Of a stretch of DNA of 32,907 nucleotides, positions 10,254 to 19,003 are shown in pieces. Source of the stretch: Haplosporangium gracile (Eukaryota; Mortierellomycota; Mortierellomycetes; Mortierellales; Mortierellaceae); assembly GCA_015499985.1 (NCBI GenBank), contig JAAAUF010000451.1:1-32907 (forward strand), in the 5' to 3' direction. The notes beneath the pieces were generated by a model. It made no database searches and was not told where the DNA came from. It saw only the letters and a list, made by a program, of their open reading frames with translations. Numbering within the stretch: position 1 is the first letter of the stretch; every line of letters starts with the position of its first letter. The position numbers and the translations under genes were made by a program.

Positions 10254-11300
10254 ATGTCATGTAAGAGAGTGAAAGTGAGAAGCGAGCGCTCCTTAAATTT
10301 CGACGATGACGTATTGGCAATCAATGCAATCGCAAATTTAAACTATCAATTGAATTTAAGCTCTTTGATTCAGTTTCCAAATGGTATGTTTTGAAGGTAG
10401 ATATATGTATGAGTAAGGGCGCGACAGTCTTACTTGTGAGACCATCCTTATTCGATTATTTATCTAACGCTTGCTCTACTTAGGATCGATATCTACACTA
10501 TGCCATTCTCAGTTTTTACATCGGACGCAACGCTGGAGTACTTCTGGAGATCACAGGTCTGGGGAGTGTTGGATACGCTGTTCTACGATATACCCAACAC
10601 ACTGATGATTGGCGGTGAGGGGCATGGAATCGAGTCTAAAGAGCGAAGGAATCAGCAACAACCAGGCCGTGCTTTGAGGAAGGCAGCTGGATCAAAATCT
10701 GACGGCTACTTGCGCTCATTTGGATCAACAAAGTCTGACTGGTTGACAATTGAAGGTGCGAGAAACTGGGATCCATTCGCCAAAAAGTACAAGATGGAAT
10801 CATACTGGAAGCTGGCGCGGCAAATGCATGATATCTGCCGTGCGAGGGCAGCAGATCAGGATCCGAGTACTTTGAAAAACTTTCGTACATATGGCTTGAT
10901 CTTCGGAGGTAAGTTTATGGATACATATAACATTTTGTCAAGCACCCTTGTAGGGCAAGAATAGTTAATGTTCTCTGGTACCTCTTTTTGATCTCTGCCT
11001 GTAATAGGACCAACAATACAGGTTCATGTCATGGCATCCCTTGGAGGAGCCTCGACTGTTCTTCGACGACGGAGACCACTGACGCTGGCTGCTGGCATCG
11101 AGTCATTTGGGGAGAATGTTGTAATGTTGGAAATATTTTTACTTCTTAAGCGCGATATTGTTCGTACGCTTACTCCGCAGAGAAGGAGAGTATCCGCCAT
11201 GGATCTCCTCAAAGGCACAACTACGATGTTAGATTCAGAATCGATATCGTTCGCCATCCCACTTGCTCACCCATCCCCAAAGAAACGGCGTGCTCGGTAG
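10254..11300 (+). CDS. Lineage-restricted protein of unknown function; likely frameshifted or decaying
   Basis: Not a family I can name with confidence; the style matches large families of hypothetical proteins in Mortierella-like fungi. Three exons: about 10254-10383 (or from ATG 10188), 10484-10908 and 11008-11300, with well-formed introns (GTATGT...CTAAC...TTAG and GTAAGT...ATAG). The second junction keeps frame (IFG|GPTIQVHV). The first does not: exon 1 ends in phase 1, whereas the long frame of exon 2 needs phase 2. So either exon 2 carries a one-base indel near 10484-10500 or translation starts at ATG 10500. Visible motifs are GGEGHGIESKERRN, SDGYLRSFG, SDWLTIEGARNWD, KMESYWKLARQMHDI and a basic C-terminus (PKKRRAR) that looks like a nuclear localisation signal. 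The spaced Asp, Glu and Lys residues could hint at a PD-(D/E)XK-like fold, but this is weak. AATAAA follows at 11321. Confidence 0.6.
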
Positions 11301-11320
11301 TGTTCGCTTTTACTGCTTCA

Positions 11321-11326
11321 AATAAA
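11321..11326 (+). terminator. Polyadenylation signal of the lineage-restricted gene
   Basis: AATAAA only 20 bases after the TAG stop at 11298-11300, which suggests the transcription unit has, or recently had, a working 3' end. Confidence 0.45.
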
Positions 11327-11643
11327 GACCATTTTTAGTGGCAACGAGGATGAGTGACGCACTTTTTTTTATTCTTGAGCAATGTTGCAACGTGACTACA
11401 AGTTGCTGGGCCATGCACTGTGTCTCTTTTTTTTTCTTTCTTTCTTTCCTTTACACACCTCTTCACTTCCTTCATCTTCTTCACCTTCCCGCTTGCAACA
11501 ACAACCTCCTGACCTTTCTTTTTACTACTGCTCCCACTCCCTTCCTCGCACCACTCTGCTGGTCTCATCACTCGTTCTCTTCATCTCTGCCTGACATTTC
11601 TCGGGTGAACTCAAATAATAACGCCCATTCAAATAACGGGTGA

Positions 11644-12210
11644 GTAAGTCCTCCTCCTCCTGCTTTCGTCTTTGCTATTTCACACTCCCTTGCCTTTGCC
11701 CGCAAAAAAGGAGCCTTTGATTGCACTCGCCTTCTTTACCCCTTGTTGTCCCCCTTTGCACAGTGAAAAAAAATAAAATAATGAAGAGGTCCCTGGCATG
11801 GGCGCATGGCCTGCGAGCACCTTGTTACTCGAACAATGAAATGTACTCTTGCGGACACCGAAGAAGCTCATATCATTTTTTAAACTCTTTGGTGCTCATA
11901 GACTCGTTATCTATCACACGCTCGGAGAAAAGGCACAAGTACTGACACAAGACCTTGGCGCTTACTTTCCTTTCCTTCTTCCGGTGTCCGTTGATACTAC
12001 ACGACTCTCTACTTGAACAACAACAACAACACAAAAAAAGGGATACTTTGCCAGCTACCTTCTGTCTTTCTCTCTGTGTGCGTGCGTTTCTTCTCTTTTT
12101 TGTCTCTGCACCCCCTTGCGCACACGCAACCCAACCCTTGACGCACGACAAAACAACAACTACAAATCCCTATCCTTAACACTATCTTCAACCCAACCTT
12201 CGACACACAG
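11644..12210 (+). other. Probable 5' intron of the WDR26/Gid7-like gene
   Basis: Best reading of the region before the WD40 gene: donor GTAAGT at 11644 after ...GGGTGA, acceptor CACACAG ending at 12210. The stretch has no ATG in the downstream frame and a stop (TAA at 12177) just before the acceptor, so it cannot be coding in that frame. An overlapping alternative donor GTGAGT exists at 11640. The exon upstream (ending 11643) would be 5' UTR in a T/C-rich region typical of promoters and leaders. 11327-11640 holds no other feature. Confidence 0.5.
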
Positions 12211-15200
12211 TGGAATCATCAACCTCTCTCCCAGATACTCAGGACGACTCGGCTTTGTCACCTCAGGAGCACCAGCTTCCATCGCCTCAGCAACAACCGT
12301 CATCTTCGTCGGCAGATCGTCCAACTTCCTTCTCTTCTTCGTCGTCACAGCGACAAGCACCGAGACGCTCACGTTTGGCAAGTCAAGTGTCCGACCTTTC
12401 CCCTCGGACCCTATCCTCACTCCAATCTCTTGCACAAGAAGCAAAACGGATCCACCTGGACCCATCGGCTTGTAATTCTTCTTTGGCCACTTCCCCCAAT
12501 CTCACTTTCAGTATGAAGCCAGAGTCCGAGTCGCGCCCCCACCACAACGGTACTCACGCCCCTTCCTCAGACGATAAAAACGGACACAATGCTTCGTCGA
12601 TGTCGATGCACCTTGATGGTGTCGACTCTGCCACCACACCTTCTGGATTCAGTCGTCTGGAGTTGGTGCGATTGATGGTACAGTCTCTCCAGAGCCTTGG
12701 TTACCAGTAAGTCGATGGCTTGTGCGGTGTGGATATGTCCTTTATTTTGTTCAACTTTTTGATTGCAACAATGCGCCCAGACCGGAAGAACAAAACGAGC
12801 CTGCTTTTGTCCTTTTACTCTGAACCAGTCACATTTCCACTCACATGTGTACCTTTTTTATAGGAAATCTGCCAAAGAACTCGAAGCCGAGTCTGGGTTC
12901 CAGCTGGAGAGTCCGGCAGTATCACGGTTCAGGGATAGTGTGCTTCAGGGCGATTGGAGTACGGTCGAACTGCTGATTGGAGACCTCAGCCTTGACACGA
13001 CACATGAACTTTCGGTAATTGACCGTTCATTTATTCCTCGCACTGTTTCGGAAGAAAAAGGCCAAAAAAGAAAAGAAAAAAAAAAAAGAAAAAAAAGTGT
13101 GCAGCCAATGCATAATATGCATGTTGCTCAAAAAAAATTGCATGACAAACCAGATCCCTGTTTACTAATCTTTGTATTTTTGTCCTTTAAACTTCTGTAA
13201 TGAATCAGGTCAAATTTTTGATTCGGGAGCAAAAGTTTTTGGAGCTGCTGGAGAGACGCGATATTAAGGACGCCTTGATTGTATTACGATCCGAGTTGAC
13301 GCCTTTGAACCAGAACATGGACCGTGTCCACTCCCTCACAAGGTAGTCAACCTTGACTGGAATCTTATGTTTGTTTGATGCTCTGGAATGAGATAGAACC
13401 ATGTCGTGCGAAAACAATCGCCTAACACGCATACAATTCTTCACGTAACGTAGCTATATGATGAGCAGCAGTCCGGAAGATCTTCGTCAGCGTGCTAACT
13501 GGGATGGTGTCAATGGGTCTTCGCGCCAGAACCTACTCTCTTCATTGCAGAGTACGTATCCTCGCTTGTCCCTGCGTATTATTATATGGATACACACTTT
13601 TTATTTGACAGAGTTGCTGACAGCGTATTCATTTATGTGTTGTAGAGTTCATTTCGCCTGCAGTGATGGTGCCCGAGAACCGCTTGGAGACCATGTTGAA
13701 GCAGGCAGTGGACCATCAAATCAAGAACTGCTTCTACCATGACAACCGCAATACCTCCAAGAGCCTCTACAGTGACCATGTTTGCGACAAGTATGTTCCG
13801 TTATCATTTAAGCTCGTGCTTGCTATTGAATATTTCGACATGTCTGCTGACATTCTTTGTAATTAATTGGTGTGCATCAAAATCTAGGACTGGTATTCCG
13901 ACAGTAACAAGACAGATCTTGGAGAGGCACACGAACGAGGTGTGGTACATTTCCTTCTCTCACGATGGAAAGTACCTGGCCTCGGCATCTGCTGACAGCA
14001 AGATCATTATTTGGAATCTGGAGGTATGCAACTAGCGGCTCATCGCCTATATCGCTCTGCGGAACAAGAATCTTGCTCTTGTCAGACCTTAATCCTTTAC
14101 TTACTTGTTTTATGAAACACATAGACATTCCAACCGATGCACACGCTCCAAGGTCATAGCAATAAGGTGTCGTGCTGCGCCTGGTCTCCGAATGACACGC
14201 ACCTCTTGACAGCAGGCTACGACAGGACCGTCAAACTTTGGGACATTCAGGTGCGTTGATTGACGAATATATTGCTAATATGTATGTGAAATATGTATGA
14301 CATTGTGTACAAATCCACTCACACTGGGGGCTGTTCCATTACATTCTCATGTTTCTAGACTGCCACGTTAAAGTCGACCTTCCCTCATCACAGCGATGTT
14401 GTCACATGTCTGGGATGGTTGCCTGACGGAGAGCGGTTTGTCTCTGGCAGCGAAAAGAACTTGTTCCTTATGGTAAGCAGTGTGAACATTGTGCTCTCCT
14501 GACTGAGATGCTTTGTTGCACGATGAACTAGAGAGCTGACATGTATCTCTCTCTTCTCCCATATGTTCACTAGGCAACAGCAGGGAACTTGCTCCAACAA
14601 TGGCCATTCCCGGTCAGAGACCTGGCCATCTCTACGGATGGACAGACATTAGTGGCAATGGGCGGTGCAATAATCCGGATGATCAGCCTTGTTGACTTTA
14701 CCGAAGTCAGGTAATTGAGTACTGACAGGACAATGTTTACCATGAAAGAAGAATATATCAAATTGTGGCTAATATGTGCACCATGTAACATGTATTTGTA
14801 TATAGCAAACTTGAGGAGACGGACGGTATCACGGCAATCAGCTTGTCAAAGGATGGACAATTCCTCCTTGTCAACACCACCGTCAAGGTGAGATTGAGAC
14901 CATTGACCTCTTTCATCTTGCCTTGTATGTACTCTTAGTTGATTGACCCCATTTACTTAAAGCTTGTACTTAATTTCCTTCTGTGAAATCAATAGCCCGC
15001 ACAATTGCCGATGCATAGAGAGATCCACTTGTGGAATCTTCCTGAGGGACGAATTGTTCGAAAGTACTCGGGATACAAGCAAGGATTGTTTGTGATCCGG
15101 TCGTGCTTTGGAGGATGGGATGAGCGGTTCGTGATCAGTGGAAGCGAGGACTCAAAGGTGTATATCTGGCACCGTGAGAATGGCAATTTGATCCAGACGC

Positions 15201-15475
15201 TGGATGGACATGATCGCTCTGTGACCATGGTCGCATGGAACCCTACCAACCCAACCATGTTTGCCTCTGCAAGCGATGACAACACTGTCCGGATGTAAGT
15301 TCGTTGATTTTGTGTGTATAAGGTTGACTTGAAAGTCTCATGAGTGATATATGCTATGTATGTTGATATCTAACACCTTTTATCTCTGTATTGCATGCAA
15401 AATAGATGGGGTACCCCCGAGGATGCTGAGGCAGACTCTGCCCAGATTCTGAATGGGGACAGTGGCTCGGAGTAG
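12210..15475 (+). CDS. LisH-CTLH-WD40 protein, WDR26/Gid7-like subunit of a GID/CTLH ubiquitin ligase
   Basis: Scaffold or substrate-recruiting subunit of the GID/CTLH E3 ligase. Exons: 12211-12706, 12864-13014, 13209-13342, 13454-13551, 13646-13790, 13888-14023, 14125-14250, 14359-14472, 14574-14710, 14806-14887, 14996-15294, 15406-15475. All junctions close in frame, giving 662 aa if the start codon is formed by splicing, or 561 aa from the in-frame ATG at 12513. The N-terminal 140 residues are Ser/Pro/Gln-rich. A LisH motif (LVRLMVQSLQSLGY) is near 152-166 and a CTLH domain follows (FRDSVLQGDWSTVELLIGDL, VKFLIREQKFLELLE). Then come the WDR26-specific linker SYMMSSSPEDLRQRANWDG and about seven WD40 repeats from residue 345, with ASASADSKIIIWN, TAGYDRTVKLWD, SGSEDSKVYIWH and ASASDDNTVRIWG. 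The short tail is acidic. Family identity is strong; the exact start is not. Confidence 0.9.
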
Positions 15476-15960
15476 ACAGCTGGCGTGAGGATCTGGTTTC
15501 GTTTTGTTTTTTTATTCTTGACTTTCGACAGAACCAGGCAAGGATAAACAAGAGGAGCCAAGAAAGTAAGTTTTATAGCTTGCAACAATGGACACGGACA
15601 GACAGAAGAGCGGATGACAATGAGAGCATAAAAACAACAGTAGCATTCGATTAAAACATGACTTGTTTGCCACCAAAATTGCGCTATGGTGAGATACCTT
15701 TTCGTCTCGATTGTAATATTTTTGTTCTTTTCCTTTTTGGTTCTCTGTCTTTCTTTCTCTCTCTCTCTTTCTTTCTCTCTCTCTCTTTCTTTCTCTCTCT
15801 CTCTCTCTCTCTGTTCCCACGAAAACACTCACGCACACACAAACTCACCCCGACAAATACACTCTTTCTATAAGCACAAAAGCACGTTCCCTGCTCAACT
15901 TTCACACAACTCTCAGCTCTTTTGCTCGCACATACACGCCCTCACCACAACAGTTGTACC
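15476..15960. other. Intergenic region between the WDR26-like and F-box genes
   Basis: 485 bp holding the 3' flank of the WD40 gene, a compound T/C microsatellite (15748-15812) and the promoter and leader of the F-box gene, which is C/A-rich just before its ATG (ACAACAGTTGTACC). No additional gene is seen. Confidence 0.6.
15748..15812. repeat. Compound TTTC/TC microsatellite
   Basis: Three higher-order units, each of the form TTTCTTTC followed by (TC)n, run together for 65 bp, ending in a TC run of about ten dinucleotides. It lies about 150 bp before the F-box ATG, so it may be part of that gene's promoter or leader. On the minus strand it reads as GAAA/GA. Confidence 0.9.
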
Positions 15961-18186
15961 ATGACAACAAACTCAGAACCCGACCCTGAACAGGGCCTTG
16001 CTGTCCCTTCCTCAACCCCCGAGACGACAACCCCTCCGCAGCCAACACTTGATGACGTGAAGATACTCGGTCTAGACGCCCCTGCCATTCCTTCCAACGA
16101 TGCGACACGTGCACCTATAACAGAATTCGAACAACCTTCTGTTTCTTCCACACCTGCAACCCACGCTTCCTCAGCCTGCGACCAGCAAAACAACGACGGG
16201 GACGACGAGCAAGAAGAGTCTTCTATCGGAAACAAAGATGTTGACGACGATGATGACGACAACGATATGTATGAAGGCGATGTGATCATCCCCGTGGAAC
16301 TGACAGTTGTTCCCCACGACATCCTCGAAGCGATCCCGGACGAAATCTGGTGTCTCTTGCTCTCGTTCGTCCCACCTGCCAAGCTGACCACACTGACTCG
16401 AGTCTGTCGACGATGGAAACTGATGATCGAACGAGACTTGATCGCGAGCTACTGGAAGTCGCTTACTATCCAAGGCGAACTCCTAGACCATTCGCTCTCA
16501 CTAGATCTGGATGTGGACTCTGAACATGCCGAGATGCCGATCGGACTTGTCAAGACATATCTGGAGCTTGTTCTAGGTCACACGCTCGTCATCTGTGAGC
16601 TGTGTCTGATGCGGTCCAAGCGCGGGTGTGGTTCTGCGATCCCCTTGCCGGTCGATCGTCAGGATACACTGGGAAGAGTATGGATGTGTCGCCTCTGTCG
16701 ACGAGATTACTATGAACGCTACCCTGAGCCCGAGAGGTCGTTCAAGGCTGAGGACCAGATCTCGTTGTATGGACTACCCAGTCACCCACTCAAGCTGACT
16801 CGTTCAACGGGTCCGCCTGCCCCTCGTCGGTACTATTACCCGCGTCGGCATAGGGGTGGTAGATCGAGTGGCTATTATGACAACTATGATTCGTCTGACT
16901 ATGATTTGTTTGATGAGTCTAACTCGACGGACAACGATTGGGATTCGGATGAGTTGGATGAGCTTTACTATGCGACAGAGGCGGATCTAGAGGCGGATGA
17001 TCGGTGGACGAGGGAGGCGGATGCTCGTGAGGCTGCTGCCGAGGAGGGTGCTCGGGTGCTGAAGGGCGTGATTCAGGGTACGGGATTAACTGCCGACCGA
17101 GACACTCTGGGTGATAATAGTAAACAAGGTCAGGGAGTTCAGGGCTCTGATGGTACTAAACACGGACAGGGCAACGAGTCATCTGGTACACTTGTCGACG
17201 ACAAGCTCACCTCAGTCGTAGAGCGAGAGATCGATGACGCTGTTATCACCGGGAGCATCTTGGCCGGCCAGAGCAGTGATGCTGGAGGTACCTCATTGGA
17301 TGATGGATACCACGCTGATGGAGAACCAGAGATCAGGTTGGTCATTGATGATGTTGAGGGTGGTCAAGCTGATCAAGGCGGCGAGGTTGATGGTACTACT
17401 ATGGATGACGGACCCGCTTCGAACGGAGAGGCTGAGAACACCAACGTTGAACCTGAAAACGAAGAAGAGATGGACGAAGAAGACGGGAAGGGGCTAGAGG
17501 ACGACGATGAGATGGAGGAGGAAGACGAAATTGACGAGGAGGACGAAAGGATGTCCTATAATGATAGCAACTGTTCCAACGACGACGACGAAGATGAAGT
17601 AGCAGAGGAGCCCCAGACGCCAGCAAACCAGTCGATCGTTCAAGACGCTCGCCGCCACCATGGTGGCGACATCGGGATCCAAGCCCACATCAGCAGCAAC
17701 GTCCAACTCCAGACCAAGCTCAACCCCCTGCGCAACCGCCTCATGGAGACCCGCCTAAGCCTGTTGGGACTCCAACGCCGCGGCGACTCGAAGCTCTGCC
17801 AAGACTACCTCAACGGCCTCATGGACGACCCCTTCAAAATTGCAGATGTGATGAAACAAATGCAGTGGTACTTCTCTGCGACCGCTTACTCATCCTACAT
17901 CAAGGACAATGACTCGTCGACGGCCAAATCTGCCGCGATGGAGCAGTGGATTGAGGATCTGATTGCAGATCATGGGGAGAACGCTAAGAATGCGTATCGT
18001 GGGTTGGAAGAGGATGAGGATCCTGGGGATGCGGTTGCGAATGTCATGGATGCCGAACAGCCGCCCAAGAGTCTTTGGGGAGTGTTGGATAAGTGGATTG
18101 AGCATCGGTTGAAAGACGATCAGGGCTATTCGCCTGCCCTTGACACCTTTGCCGTCCGCGTCGCCACCGACGACCTCGAGGACTAA
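15961..18186 (+). CDS. Large acidic F-box protein with two Cys-pair motifs
   Basis: Probable substrate receptor of an SCF (Skp1-cullin-F-box) ubiquitin ligase. A single exon of 741 codons starting at ATG 15961, which follows a C/A-rich leader. After a Ser/Thr/Pro-rich and Asp-rich N-terminus (a run of six Asp near 97), the F-box is at about 124-168 (IPDEIWCLLLSFVPPAKLTTLTRVCRRWKLMIERDLIASYW). A region follows with CELC at 212-215, another Cys at 223 and CRLC at 243-246, which could bind a zinc ion; this is my inference. The middle contains Tyr/Ser/Asp repeats (YYDNYDSSDYD), then a very acidic Glu/Asp block around residues 495-560. The C-terminal 170 residues look folded (QTKLNPLRNRLMETRLSLLG, WIEDLIADH). 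I do not recognise a named orthologue or substrate. It sits beside another ubiquitin-ligase-type gene on the same strand. Confidence 0.82.
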   Translation: MTTNSEPDPEQGLAVPSSTPETTTPPQPTLDDVKILGLDAPAIPSNDATRAPITEFEQPSVSSTPATHASSACDQQNNDGDDEQEESSIGNKDVDDDDDDNDMYEGDVIIPVELTVVPHDILEAIPDEIWCLLLSFVPPAKLTTLTRVCRRWKLMIERDLIASYWKSLTIQGELLDHSLSLDLDVDSEHAEMPIGLVKTYLELVLGHTLVICELCLMRSKRGCGSAIPLPVDRQDTLGRVWMCRLCRRDYYERYPEPERSFKAEDQISLYGLPSHPLKLTRSTGPPAPRRYYYPRRHRGGRSSGYYDNYDSSDYDLFDESNSTDNDWDSDELDELYYATEADLEADDRWTREADAREAAAEEGARVLKGVIQGTGLTADRDTLGDNSKQGQGVQGSDGTKHGQGNESSGTLVDDKLTSVVEREIDDAVITGSILAGQSSDAGGTSLDDGYHADGEPEIRLVIDDVEGGQADQGGEVDGTTMDDGPASNGEAENTNVEPENEEEMDEEDGKGLEDDDEMEEEDEIDEEDERMSYNDSNCSNDDDEDEVAEEPQTPANQSIVQDARRHHGGDIGIQAHISSNVQLQTKLNPLRNRLMETRLSLLGLQRRGDSKLCQDYLNGLMDDPFKIADVMKQMQWYFSATAYSSYIKDNDSSTAKSAAMEQWIEDLIADHGENAKNAYRGLEEDEDPGDAVANVMDAEQPPKSLWGVLDKWIEHRLKDDQGYSPALDTFAVRVATDDLED

Positions 18187-19003
18187 CCTTGCCTTTCCTC
18201 TCTGGCCCTCTACTTCAGAACTCTGCTGCAGCTCAAGGAAGTAGCCAACGACAACTATTGCGAGTTAGCGATACACAACAACAAACGACAATCACTACTG
18301 ATATTTCGACAACACACGACAACTGTCATAACAAACTGACAAAAATCAGCTACTGCTGCCGCCAGAGACAACTATAGGTAACAACTACAAAAAGCAACTA
18401 CAATGAAAACAGCTGCTACAGGATCGATCACAGCAGACTCCAACTGCAACAACCGGACTGGACCGCAGGAACCAGCAGACAGCAAAAGACCACCAACTCC
18501 GCTCGCTTTGCTAGTTCGCTGTCACAATCCCGCTCAATTTCAGCAATAAAGTCTTCTATTTCGCGCATATGACCCCCCATGGTTCTTTCGAATAAACAGT
18601 CTCATCTTTCAACTCTATAAATAAAAATGCGTCTTGCATCCTCAAAGGTTTCCTCATAATGTCTCACAACATTAACACAGGATTTCAAATTGCATGAATC
18701 CCGTTACCTTGGCCATAGCCTGAAAAACTATGATTTGAGGCGTGGGTGAGTGCCCAGACACTTCCTAAGACCGATTATGTACGCAAATAAAACATTTGAC
18801 ATTGCCGTTTTCAATGACATGTTGAACACCACGGTGTACAGACATCTTTATATTTAATTAAAAAAAAAACAATAGAGTGTCGATGTATGTTCGATTACAT
18901 GCAATTGATGGTTGAACGTGAGGGCAAAAGAGAGATAGAAAGACGAAAAAGAGGGAGAAGCTGATTTGTTTATTATCCTCGGATAAGTGAAAAATAAGAA
19001 AAA
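18187..19003. other. Convergent intergenic region with CAA-rich 3' flank
   Basis: About 820 bp between the F-box stop and the Mtc6-like stop, which face each other. 18230-18500 is T-poor and full of ACAACT, CAACAA and GACAAC words, presumably the F-box 3' UTR. AATAAA occurs at 18545-18550 and similar words at about 18591 and 18619. TTTATT near 18968 (AATAAA on the minus strand) may serve the Mtc6-like gene. No gene is seen. Confidence 0.6.
18545..18550 (+). terminator. Polyadenylation signal of the F-box gene
   Basis: First AATAAA after the F-box stop, about 360 bases downstream, at the end of the CAA-rich stretch. Further copies follow within 80 bp, so alternative 3' ends are possible. Confidence 0.4.
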
